Below, one piece after another: positions 52,918-60,498 of a DNA stretch of 61,957 nt (position 1 is the first letter of the stretch; each line of letters starts with the position of its first letter). The stretch spans positions 1-61,957 of the forward strand of contig JACRCO010000034.1 of assembly GCA_016218975.1 (NCBI GenBank), written 5' to 3'. Source of the DNA: Deltaproteobacteria bacterium (GTDB taxonomy: Bacteria; Desulfobacterota; Deferrimicrobia; Deferrimicrobiales; Deferrimicrobiaceae). The position numbers and the translations under genes were made by a program. The notes beneath the pieces were generated by a model. That model was given only the letters and a program-made list of their open reading frames with translations. It was not told where the DNA came from and made no database searches.

Positions 52918-53880
52918 GTGGGCGGCGCGGATGCCGTGGTCCAGATCGATAACATGTCCAGGCGCTACGGGACGGTGACGGCAGTCGACGGAATCACCAT
53001 GGACGTGCGCCGGGGAGAGATGTTCGGCCTCATCGGCCCGGACGGAGCGGGCAAGACGACCACGCTGAGGGTCGCAATCGGTCTGCTCCCGCCAAACGCG
53101 GGAACCGTCCGCACCTGCGGGCTCGACCCGGTCCGCGAAAAAAGGAAATTGACTGCCAGGATCGGCTACCTCTCCCAGCGATTCTCCCTCTACGGCGACC
53201 TCTCTGTGGACGAGAACATCGCGTTCTTCGCGGATATCCACGGTGTACGCGGATGGCAGGCGCGGCGGGACGAACTTCTCGACATGGTGCGGATGACCCC
53301 GTTTCGCGGGCGCCTTGCCGACCGGCTATCCGGTGGGATGAAGCAAAAGCTCGCGCTGGCATGCACCCTGATTCACACGCCCGAACTGCTCGTGCTGGAC
53401 GAGCCGACGGCGGGCGTGGACCCCGTGTCGCGCCGGGACTTCTGGAGACTGCTCGCGAGGCTCCGGCAGGAGGGGTTGACGATCCTTATGACGACCCCCT
53501 ATCTCGACGAAGCGGAACGGTGCCATCGCGTCGCTCTCATGGACCGCGGCCGTCTGCTGGCGCTGGATGCCCCGGACGAGCTGAGAAAAGGATTGCAGGG
53601 AATCATCATTGAGATTCTGGCCCGTCCGAAGCGCCGGGCGCTGGAGCTCCTGCGCGGGCTGGACGGGGTCGCGGAGGCGGAATCCTTCGGCGAGCGCCTT
53701 CATGCCTTCCTTCCCGGCGTCCCTTCGGCGGAGGCTCCGCCTGCCGCAACGCGACTGTCCGCGGCGCTTCAGTCCGCGGGGGGCATAGAGGTGGACTCGG
53801 CGCGTCCCGTGGAGCCTTCGCTCGAGGACATCTTCATCTCCCGGCTCCGCTCCCCGGGAGCGGTCCGCGAAGCGGGTTGA
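52918..53880 (+). CDS. ABC exporter ATP-binding protein 1
   Basis: 320 residues. Walker A GPDGAGKTT, Q-loop YLSQRFSLYGDL, signature LSGGMKQKLALA, Walker B LLVLDEPTAGVDP, with switch-region TTPYLDEAERC (Thr-Pro in place of the usual Thr-His). The missing switch His suggests weak or no hydrolysis in this site, so it may be the regulatory half of a heteromeric pair with the next gene. YbhF of E. coli has two such domains fused; here they are separate genes. GTG start at 52918. Confidence 0.9.
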   Translation: MGGADAVVQIDNMSRRYGTVTAVDGITMDVRRGEMFGLIGPDGAGKTTTLRVAIGLLPPNAGTVRTCGLDPVREKRKLTARIGYLSQRFSLYGDLSVDENIAFFADIHGVRGWQARRDELLDMVRMTPFRGRLADRLSGGMKQKLALACTLIHTPELLVLDEPTAGVDPVSRRDFWRLLARLRQEGLTILMTTPYLDEAERCHRVALMDRGRLLALDAPDELRKGLQGIIIEILARPKRRALELLRGLDGVAEAESFGERLHAFLPGVPSAEAPPAATRLSAALQSAGGIEVDSARPVEPSLEDIFISRLRSPGAVREAG

Positions 53881-53898
53881 GGGGAAATTTCGCAAACG

Positions 53899-54855
53899 AT
53901 GACGACCGCCGTCGATGTGAAAAACCTTTGCAAGCGATTCGGCGATTTCCGGGCGGTCGACGACCTGACGTTCTCCGTCGATGAAGGGCTGATCTTCGGT
54001 TTCCTCGGAAGCAACGGCGCGGGGAAGTCCACCGCCATACGGATGCTTTGCGGTCTCCTTGCGCCCTCTTCCGGCTCCGCCCACGTTCTCGGCATCGACG
54101 TCGCGAAAGATCCCGAAAGCGTGAAGCGCGTCATCGGCTACATGAGCCAGCGGTTTTCCCTGTACGAGGACCTCACGGTGCGCCAGAACCTGCGTTTCTT
54201 CGGCAGCGTTTACGGGCTGCAGGGAGAAGCGCAGGCCGGGCGGGAACGATGGGCGATGGAAATGGCGGGGCTCGAAGGCAAAGAGGACCTCCTTACACGC
54301 AGTCTGCCGGGCGGCTGGAAACAGCGGCTGGCGCTCGCCTGCGCCGTCCTGCACCGGCCCCGCGTCCTCTTCCTCGACGAACCCACCGGGGGAGTCGATC
54401 CTGTTTCACGCAGGATGTTCTTTCAATTGATCGACAGGATGGCCGCCGAAGGGGTTACGGTTTTCGTGACCACGCATTACCTCGACGAGGCCGAGTACTG
54501 CGACCGACTTGCGCTGATGCACGCCGGCAGGCTCGTGGCGCTTGGTTCGCTCTCGCAGCTCAAGGGCATTTTCGCCGGGAAGGCGGTGCTCGAAGTTTCC
54601 TGTCCGAGGCCGGTGGAAGCCCTGGAGCGTTTGGGCGGGTGCGAGTGGGTTATCAAGACTTCGATTTTCGGAACGAAGATCCACATAGTCGTCCGCGACC
54701 CTGAAGCGGGGCGCCGGCTTGTCGTCGAGACGCTTGAACGGGATGGGAACTCCCCAGCAACCGCCGAGCCGATTTCGCCCTCCCTGGAGGATATTTTCAT
54801 TCACCACGTCGATGAAGAGGAAACCCGATGGGCGGCGGGGGGAAACGGCAAATGA
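53899..54855 (+). CDS. ABC exporter ATP-binding protein 2
   Basis: 318 residues. Walker A GSNGAGKST, YMSQRFSLYEDL, a degenerate signature LPGGWKQRLALAC, Walker B VLFLDEPTGGVDP and an intact switch His (TTHYLDEAEYC). It complements the preceding ATPase: that one has a good signature but lacks His, this one the reverse, so each composite site may be asymmetric. The stop overlaps the permease ATG (ATGA). Confidence 0.92.
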   Translation: MTTAVDVKNLCKRFGDFRAVDDLTFSVDEGLIFGFLGSNGAGKSTAIRMLCGLLAPSSGSAHVLGIDVAKDPESVKRVIGYMSQRFSLYEDLTVRQNLRFFGSVYGLQGEAQAGRERWAMEMAGLEGKEDLLTRSLPGGWKQRLALACAVLHRPRVLFLDEPTGGVDPVSRRMFFQLIDRMAAEGVTVFVTTHYLDEAEYCDRLALMHAGRLVALGSLSQLKGIFAGKAVLEVSCPRPVEALERLGGCEWVIKTSIFGTKIHIVVRDPEAGRRLVVETLERDGNSPATAEPISPSLEDIFIHHVDEEETRWAAGGNGK

Positions 54856-55976
54856 GGAAAACCCGGGCGATCGCCGTCAAGGAGATGCGGCAGGCGGGCC
54901 GCGACCCTTTAAGCCTCGTCATGCTGCTTGGGGTCCCCTTGTTGATGCTCCTCCTCTACGGGTATGCCGTGAATTTCGATGTCAGGCACGTGGCGCTGGC
55001 CGTGCAGGACCTGGACAAGAGCGCCAGGAGCAGGGAGCTGATCGCATCGTTCACCAACTCCACGTATTTCGATCTTGCAGCGTACCTGCCCGCGGGGGCC
55101 GACCTGGACGCGATCACGGAACGAAGGCTCGCCAAGGCCGTTCTCGTCATCCCGGAGGATTTCTCCCGGTCCCTCGACGCAGGAAGGACGGCCCGCGTGC
55201 AGCTTCTTCTCGACGGAAGCGACGCCAACACCGCATCCACGATCCTCGGTTATGCCTCTTCGCTTGTCGCGGAAACCAACGTAGCGATCATGCACGACCG
55301 GTTCACGGAGGCGGGAAGGGCGGCCGTCCCGTCCATCGCTTATGAGCCAAGGGTATGGTACAACCCCGAGCTTCGTTCCACATATTTCCTGGTGCCGGGT
55401 CTGATCGGATTCATCCTGATGCTCACGGCCGTCCTCTCCACGGCCCTTTCCATCGTCCGTGAGAAGGAGCGGGGAACGATGGAGCAGCTCCGGACGGCTC
55501 CGCTCGGGACCGTCCAGCTTATCCTCGGAAAATGCGCTCCTTTCCTCGGAATCTCGCTGGTTGCGGCTCTTTCCATCCTGGCGGCGGCGAGGTTCCTTTT
55601 CGGCGTGGAGATCCGGGGCCCATATCTCGACCTGTTCCTTGCGACCCTCCTCTACCTCGTCGGAGCGCTCGGATGGGGACTCCTCGTATCCAGCGTTTCC
55701 GATTCGCAGGCCATGGCGTTCCAGATGGGGCTTATCACCTCGATGCTTCCGGCAATTCTTTTGTCCGGCTTCATATTCCCGATCCGCTCGATGCCCCAGG
55801 CGCTCCAGTGGGTGACCTACGCGGTGCCGGCGAGATATTTCCTGATCGTCCTGCGGGGGATCATTCTCAAGGGCGCGGGCCTCGGACCGTACGGGAAGCA
55901 GATGCTCTTCCTCGGGATCTACGCCGCCGCGGTCATGCTGATCGCATCCCTGCGGTTGAGGCGTGAAGAGGCATAG
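54852..55976 (+). CDS. ABC-2 type permease 1 (YbhS-like)
   Basis: 374 residues. One N-terminal membrane helix, a large periplasmic domain (about residues 45-170), then five helices: the ABC-2 layout of YbhR/YbhS. Contains YNPELRSTYFLVPGLIG and KERGTMEQLRTAPLG, the coupling helix seen in drug/lipid exporters. The ATG overlaps the ATPase 2 stop; two bases separate it from the second permease. Confidence 0.92.
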   Translation: MRKTRAIAVKEMRQAGRDPLSLVMLLGVPLLMLLLYGYAVNFDVRHVALAVQDLDKSARSRELIASFTNSTYFDLAAYLPAGADLDAITERRLAKAVLVIPEDFSRSLDAGRTARVQLLLDGSDANTASTILGYASSLVAETNVAIMHDRFTEAGRAAVPSIAYEPRVWYNPELRSTYFLVPGLIGFILMLTAVLSTALSIVREKERGTMEQLRTAPLGTVQLILGKCAPFLGISLVAALSILAAARFLFGVEIRGPYLDLFLATLLYLVGALGWGLLVSSVSDSQAMAFQMGLITSMLPAILLSGFIFPIRSMPQALQWVTYAVPARYFLIVLRGIILKGAGLGPYGKQMLFLGIYAAAVMLIASLRLRREEA

Positions 55977-55978
55977 TC

Positions 55979-57115
55979 ATGCGAATCCTTCTACAGGTCA
56001 TCGTCAAGGAATTCCTCCAGTTGCGGCGGGACAGGAAAATCCTTCCGATGATTTTCATCGCGCCCGCAATCCAGCTTGTCCTTTTCGGATATGCCGCGAA
56101 CCTGGATGTCTCCGGTATCCCGCTTCTCCTCGTCGACCAGGATCGGACGGCTGCAAGCCGCGAACTGGCGGAACGGTTCACCGGATCGGGGTATTTCGTG
56201 TTGGCCGGATACGAGGACGGCACGGCGGCTGTCGAGCGATGGCTGGTCGACGGGCGCGCGCAGGTGGCGCTCGTCATCGCACCGGGTTTCGGAAAGGAGA
56301 CGGCGGCGGGGAGGTCCCCGCGCGTCCAGTTGATCGCCGACGGCAGCGATTCCAACTCGGCGGTCGTGGGATTGGGCTACGCTTCACGGATAATTTCCGA
56401 AAAAAGCGGCGTGTTGATACGAAACAGGATCGGAAACCTCGCCGGCCCCGGGGCGATGTCGCGGCTTGCTGCCGTCGAGCTTGTGCCCCGCACCTGGTAC
56501 AACCCCGATCTGAAGAGCCGTTGGTTCTATGTCCCGGCGATCCTCGCGATGGTCATCATGGTGATGACGATGGTCATGGCATCCATGGGAGTGGTCCGCG
56601 AGAAGGAGATCGGCACCATGGAGCAGGTGATCGTGACCCCGATCCGATCGTGGCAGCTGATCGTCGGGAAACTGTTTCCTTTCGCTGTCATCGGAATCGT
56701 CGATCTCCTTCTGGTGACTTCCATCGCCGTATGGCATTTCCGCGTGCCTCTTCGCGGGTCCTTTATCCTCCTTGTTCTTCTTACATGTTTGTTCCTCCTT
56801 ACGACGTTGGGCCTGGGCCTCCTCGTGTCGACCCTCGTCCGCACGCAGCAACAGGCGATGATGGCCTCCGGGTTCCTTCTGATGACGCCGATGGTCTACT
56901 TGTCCGGGCTGCTTTTTCCGATAGAGAACATGCCCGCCGCGATCCAGTACGTCACCTACGCCGTCCCGCTTCGTTACTATGCGACCGTCATCCGCGGGAT
57001 CTTCCTCAAGGGAAGCGGGATCGGGGTCCTTTGGCCGGAGGCGCTTGCCATGGCGGGTTTCGGGGTCTCCCTGCTGACCATCGCATCGCTCCGGTTCAGG
57101 AAACGGCTCGACTGA
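55979..57115 (+). CDS. ABC-2 type permease 2 (YbhR-like)
   Basis: 378 residues, a paralogue of the preceding permease with the same topology: TM1, periplasmic domain, then five helices. Shares WYNPDLKSRWFYVPAILA and REKEIGTMEQVIVTP. The pair probably forms the heterodimeric membrane channel of the exporter. Substrates of such systems include cationic drugs, Na+/Li+ and chloramphenicol-like compounds in enterics; here unknown. Confidence 0.92.
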   Translation: MRILLQVIVKEFLQLRRDRKILPMIFIAPAIQLVLFGYAANLDVSGIPLLLVDQDRTAASRELAERFTGSGYFVLAGYEDGTAAVERWLVDGRAQVALVIAPGFGKETAAGRSPRVQLIADGSDSNSAVVGLGYASRIISEKSGVLIRNRIGNLAGPGAMSRLAAVELVPRTWYNPDLKSRWFYVPAILAMVIMVMTMVMASMGVVREKEIGTMEQVIVTPIRSWQLIVGKLFPFAVIGIVDLLLVTSIAVWHFRVPLRGSFILLVLLTCLFLLTTLGLGLLVSTLVRTQQQAMMASGFLLMTPMVYLSGLLFPIENMPAAIQYVTYAVPLRYYATVIRGIFLKGSGIGVLWPEALAMAGFGVSLLTIASLRFRKRLD

Positions 57116-57175
57116 AGCGGCATCATATATTGTGCGATCACTCCTTGAAAAACGATCATGCCGAGGGGGATTCCG

Positions 57176-58180
57176 ATGAGATATCTCATTCTGGGATGCG
57201 GTCCCGCCGGTGTCGCCGCCGCGAAGGCCATCCGCGGGAAAGATCCGAATGCCGGAATCGTAATCGCGACGGAGGAGCGGGACCCGCCGTATTCAAGACC
57301 GTTGCTGACCGAGTTGATCGCGGGCCGGGTGGGACGCGCCGCGATTTCAGAGCCTCAGGCCGCCGACCTTTCGGAACTGGGGATCGACGTCCGCCTCGGG
57401 ATGCGCGCTTCGAAGCTCGATACCGCGGGAAATCGTGTTGTATTTTCCGACGGAACCGGGTCGGCGTACGACGTCCTTCTAGTGGCGACCGGCGGGAAGC
57501 CCGGCATTCCGCCCGCGCTGCGGATCGGCCACCCGTCGGTGTTGCCGTTCGATTCACTGGAAGACACGTTGAAGATCCTCGAGCGTGTCCCGCCGCGGGG
57601 GACCGTTGCGGTGTGCGGGCCGGGGTTTCTCGCGATCGTTACGAGCAGCGCCCTGCGGAAACGGGGAAACGGCGTGGTCTGGTTCCGTTCCGACAAACCA
57701 CGCCACGGCTACCCGATCGGGGGGGAACTGGAAGCCAACATCCTCGATTCGGTCAGGAACACCGGCGTAAGGATACTCGACGGACATGACATCGCCGAAC
57801 TGCGTGAGGTCGCAGGAGGTCTCGAGGCCGTTCCGACCGTCGGCGGCCCACCGGTCCGTTGCGATGCAGTCGTGATCGCGAACGAGCGGTCGCCTTCGAC
57901 AGGATTTCTTGCCGGCAGCGGGGTGGAGACGGGAGCCGGGATTCTCGTGGACGACCGTCTTAGAACGAACGTTCCGAACATCTACGCCGCCGGCGACTGC
58001 GCCGAGCTTTTCGACTGGGGGAGCGGGCACAGCAGGATCAATTTCGGATTGCGCAGCGCCATAAAGCAGGGGAGACTTGCGGGTGAGAACATGGCGGGCG
58101 CGGAAAAGCTTTACGCCCGGGAAACGTCGGATTACTTCTGGATCCTCTTCGGACCGGCGCTGCTTGACCGGATCAAATAG
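57176..58180 (+). CDS. FAD-dependent NAD(P)H oxidoreductase (rubredoxin/ferredoxin reductase-like)
   Basis: 334 residues. N-terminal FAD site ILGCGPAGVAAAKAI, PPYSRPLLTELIAG, a second dinucleotide region VAVCGPGFLAIV and the C-terminal FAD block NIYAAGDCAE. It lacks the disulfide CxxC of thioredoxin reductases and the C-terminal reductase-dimerisation domain, so it is a short electron-transfer flavoprotein. GAGGGGGA six bases before ATG 57176 fixes the start; an ATG at 57158 is in frame. Partner unknown; it leads a small operon with the thioesterase. Confidence 0.85.
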   Translation: MRYLILGCGPAGVAAAKAIRGKDPNAGIVIATEERDPPYSRPLLTELIAGRVGRAAISEPQAADLSELGIDVRLGMRASKLDTAGNRVVFSDGTGSAYDVLLVATGGKPGIPPALRIGHPSVLPFDSLEDTLKILERVPPRGTVAVCGPGFLAIVTSSALRKRGNGVVWFRSDKPRHGYPIGGELEANILDSVRNTGVRILDGHDIAELREVAGGLEAVPTVGGPPVRCDAVVIANERSPSTGFLAGSGVETGAGILVDDRLRTNVPNIYAAGDCAELFDWGSGHSRINFGLRSAIKQGRLAGENMAGAEKLYARETSDYFWILFGPALLDRIK

Positions 58181-58197
58181 AAGGCGACGGGGGGGAA

Positions 58198-58626
58198 ATG
58201 GAGCAGGCCTTTTCGGATCGGATGAAGGAAAAGATGAAGACGCCGCCGGTGGCCGTCCTCGTGGGGATCCGCTCGCTGTCGTTCGGAGGCGGCGAAGCAG
58301 TACTGGAGATGAAAGCCGACAAGCGCCATCACAACCCGATGGGGACGGTCCACGGCGGGATCCTGTGCGACCTCGCGGACCTCGCGATGGGATACGCGTT
58401 CGCAACGACTCTCGGGCCGGGCGAATCGTTCACGACCCTTGAACTCAAGGTCAATTTCCTGAGACCCGTTTTCGACGAGAAATTGACGGCTAAAGCGAAG
58501 GTGACGCACAGGGGAAGGACGGTCGGCATGGTGGAGTTCGACGTGACGAACGAGGCCGGAAAAACGGTGGCGCGCGGCTCCTCCACATGCACGGTGCTCT
58601 CGGGCGAAGCAGCAAAAGGGAGATGA
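58198..58626 (+). CDS. PaaI/YdiI-family hotdog-fold thioesterase
   Basis: 142 residues. HHNPMGTVHGGILCDLADLAMGYA carries the conserved His-Gly-Gly and acidic catalytic residue of PaaI-type acyl-CoA thioesterases, read in parts; FTTLELKVNFLRPV is the second family strand. Hydrolyses acyl- or aryl-CoA; substrate unknown. Follows the oxidoreductase by 17 bases; its stop overlaps the next ATG (ATGA). Confidence 0.9.
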   Translation: MEQAFSDRMKEKMKTPPVAVLVGIRSLSFGGGEAVLEMKADKRHHNPMGTVHGGILCDLADLAMGYAFATTLGPGESFTTLELKVNFLRPVFDEKLTAKAKVTHRGRTVGMVEFDVTNEAGKTVARGSSTCTVLSGEAAKGR

Positions 58627-59270
58627 GGCGGACCGGCGCCCTGCTGGTCCTTTTCGCCGCCGCGATGGCGTTCGCCGAGGCGGCGGTCGTCGTCTACCTC
58701 CGCCGGGTTCTCGGGGAGGTAGAAATCTTCCCCATGAAGGATCTTCCCCCCCCGCTGCTCACGATCGAGATCGCCCGGGAAGCCGCGACGGTCGCGATGC
58801 TGATTTTCGTTTCCTTTCTTTCCGGGCGAGGCGGTCTGCGCAGGATGGGAGCATTCCTCCTTACGTTCGGCGCCTGGGACATTTTCTATTACGTGTGGCT
58901 TCGCGCCGCCATCGGGTGGCCTTCGGGGCTTTTCGATTGGGACATCCTGTTCCTGATTCCCGCTCCGTGGGTGGGACCGGTCTGGTCGGTGATTCTCATC
59001 TCCACGGGGATGATCGCGTTCTCGTTCGTGTTCCTTCGCATGCCCGAGGATGCCCCGTTTGCACCCGGCCTGTGGGGGTGGATGTCCGGCGCGGCGGGCG
59101 CGCTTGCGGTTATCGGGACATACATCCGGGAATGGGCCAAAATCGGCTACGGGAAGAACGTGCCGTCGGGTTTTTTCCTTCCATCCTATCTTGCGGGTAT
59201 CCTGCTGCTCGCCGTTTCCGGCTGGATCGCATACCGCAAAGCGGGCGGCGTACCCCGGGGAAATTTCTGA
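58623..59270 (+). CDS. Polytopic membrane protein of unknown function
   Basis: 215 residues with about six hydrophobic helices. Short loops carry GAWDIFYYVWLR and an ILFLIPAPWVGPVW block, which I have seen in uncharacterised membrane proteins of anaerobes but cannot name. The ATG at 58623 overlaps the thioesterase stop; the frame extends 12 codons upstream within that gene. Confidence 0.65.
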   Translation: MRRTGALLVLFAAAMAFAEAAVVVYLRRVLGEVEIFPMKDLPPPLLTIEIAREAATVAMLIFVSFLSGRGGLRRMGAFLLTFGAWDIFYYVWLRAAIGWPSGLFDWDILFLIPAPWVGPVWSVILISTGMIAFSFVFLRMPEDAPFAPGLWGWMSGAAGALAVIGTYIREWAKIGYGKNVPSGFFLPSYLAGILLLAVSGWIAYRKAGGVPRGNF

Positions 59271-59346
59271 CCGGGACATCACATCCGAAACGGCAACCCG
59301 CGGCCCGCATATCTTATAGGAAAGCATTCAGTGCAGAGGAGACTGC

Positions 59347-60315
59347 GTGGGAGAACTCGTCGTTTACATACGAATATACGGCGGCATCGCGATTTTCGCC
59401 GCGAGCCTGATCGAGAACCTCGGCGTCCCCTTCCCCGCCTATCCGCTCATCATTCTTGCAGCCGCCTTTGCGGCTTCGGGGATACTCTCCCTTCCGGGGA
59501 TAATTGCGGCCGCCGTTCTCGGAGCGATCGGGGGCGACATCGCCTGGTACTACCTGGGGCGGCATCGGGGCGTCGGGGTGCTCTCTCATCTTTGCAGGGT
59601 CTCCTTCAACCCGGATGCATGCCTCGAGCGCGCAGTGGACGGTTTCCATCGGCGCAAGGTCGCGACCATACTTTTCGCCAAATTCCTCCCCGGCGTGAAC
59701 CTCATCATGCCTCCCCTTGCCGGGGTCTCGAAGATGCCCATCCTTGCATTTCTCGCTCTCGACGGAGCGGGCGCGACGCTTTGGGCGGGAAGCGCCGCCG
59801 CGCTCGGGTGGACGTTCGGCGAGGAGATCGCCGAGTCCGCGCGCGGAATCCAGGGCTGGACGGGATGGATCCTTCTTGCCGGGATCGGCGCCTCTCTGGC
59901 CTGGCGGCTCGGGTTCCGCTACTACCTCGTTCACGCGTTTTCCGCCCCGCGCGTGATGCCCGAGGAAGTCCACCGGAGACTCGCATCGGGGGACGACCTG
60001 CTGGTCGTCGACCTGCGAAGGGACAACGATTACGCATCGTCCGACAGCATGATCGCCGGCGCCTTGCGCGTCCGCCCCGCATCCTTCCACCGGTTCGCCC
60101 ACCATCTGCCCCGTGACCGCGACATCGTTTTTTACTGCACCTGACCGGTCGAGGCCACCAGCGCCAGTCTGGCGCGGATCCTCATCAAGCGCGGGTACGA
60201 CAGGATCGCGGTTCTCTACGGCGGTTTCGACGCATGGTTGCGGGCCGGATTTCCCACTCAGCCCATCATCGCCGGCGAGGCCCCGACAACGGCCTTCCCG
60301 GACGCAACGCAGTAG
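59347..60315 (+). CDS. DedA/VTT-domain membrane protein fused to rhodanese, in-frame TGA at codon 266 (candidate selenoprotein)
   Basis: Reading through TGA 60142-60144 gives 322 residues. The DedA/VTT part (1-~205) has FAKFLPGVNLIMPPLAG, the family F-x-P-G motif, and several helices; the rhodanese part (~210-310) has VVDLRRDNDYASSDSMIAGA and the active-site loop YCT-U-PVEATSA. In relatives, as I recall them, this loop reads YC-x-CP-NEATSA, so TGA sits where Cys is expected, two after catalytic-position Cys264. The 56 codons after TGA keep high GC3 and normal rhodanese ending (YGGFDAWLRAGFP) before TAG. A SECIS-like hairpin follows the TGA. GTG start with GAGGAG. Alternative: a recent nonsense mutation or sequencing error. 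Confidence 0.75.
60151..60183 (+). promoter_or_regulatory. Bacterial SECIS-like stem-loop downstream of the in-frame TGA
   Basis: Upper stem GCGCC (60161-60165) with GGCGC (60171-60175), loop AGTCT with G second. Bulged lower pairs CC/GG (60158-59 with 60176-77) and GAGG/CCTC (60151-54 with 60180-83). The loop starts 21 bases after the TGA, inside the 16-37 base range used for bacterial SECIS elements. Confidence 0.6.
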
Positions 60316-60372
60316 TCTCTTCCGCCCCTGCCTCCGCGTCGGAAACATGCTGATGGCTGCGGGTTTATCCGC

Positions 60373-60402
60373 TTGACTGGCGGGGGTGGGGGGGAATATA
60401 TT
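60373..60402 (+). promoter_or_regulatory. Promoter of tRNA-Asn
   Basis: TTGACT (60373-60378), 18-base spacer that is almost all G, TATATT (60397-60402), about 20 bases before the tRNA. Confidence 0.55.
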
Positions 60403-60422
60403 TTTTCTCTGCCGTTTTTCGT

Positions 60423-60498
60423 TCCCTGGTAGCTCAACCGGCAGAGCGGGTGGCTGTTAACCACTAGGTTGCAGGTTCGAGTCCTGCCCAGGGAGCCA
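60423..60498 (+). tRNA. tRNA-Asn (anticodon GTT), CCA encoded
   Basis: 76 bases. Acceptor TCCCTGG (60423-60429) pairs with CCAGGGA (60488-60494), followed by discriminator G and encoded CCA. D-arm AGCTCAACCGGCAGAGC, anticodon stem GGTGG/CCAC with loop CTGTTAA, and T-loop TTCGAGT are all present. The serine recombinase stop codon (60464-60466, minus strand) lies inside this gene. With GatCAB upstream, the tRNA may be charged through Asp-tRNA(Asn). Confidence 0.96.
60464..60498. other. Probable integration (att) site in the 3' half of tRNA-Asn
   Basis: The recombinase frame runs across the T-arm and acceptor of tRNA-Asn and ends at the anticodon arm, giving the tell-tale C terminus LAPWAGLEPAT. 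This is the pattern left when an element inserts in a tRNA 3' end and restores it. The second att copy would be beyond the right edge. Confidence 0.45.

Noticed and set aside
60142-60144. TGA taken as an ordinary stop giving a 265-residue DedA protein with truncated rhodanese
   Set aside because: The stop would remove most of the rhodanese active loop and C terminus, yet the downstream frame stays intact and carries a hairpin in SECIS position; a plain nonsense mutation remains the alternative.
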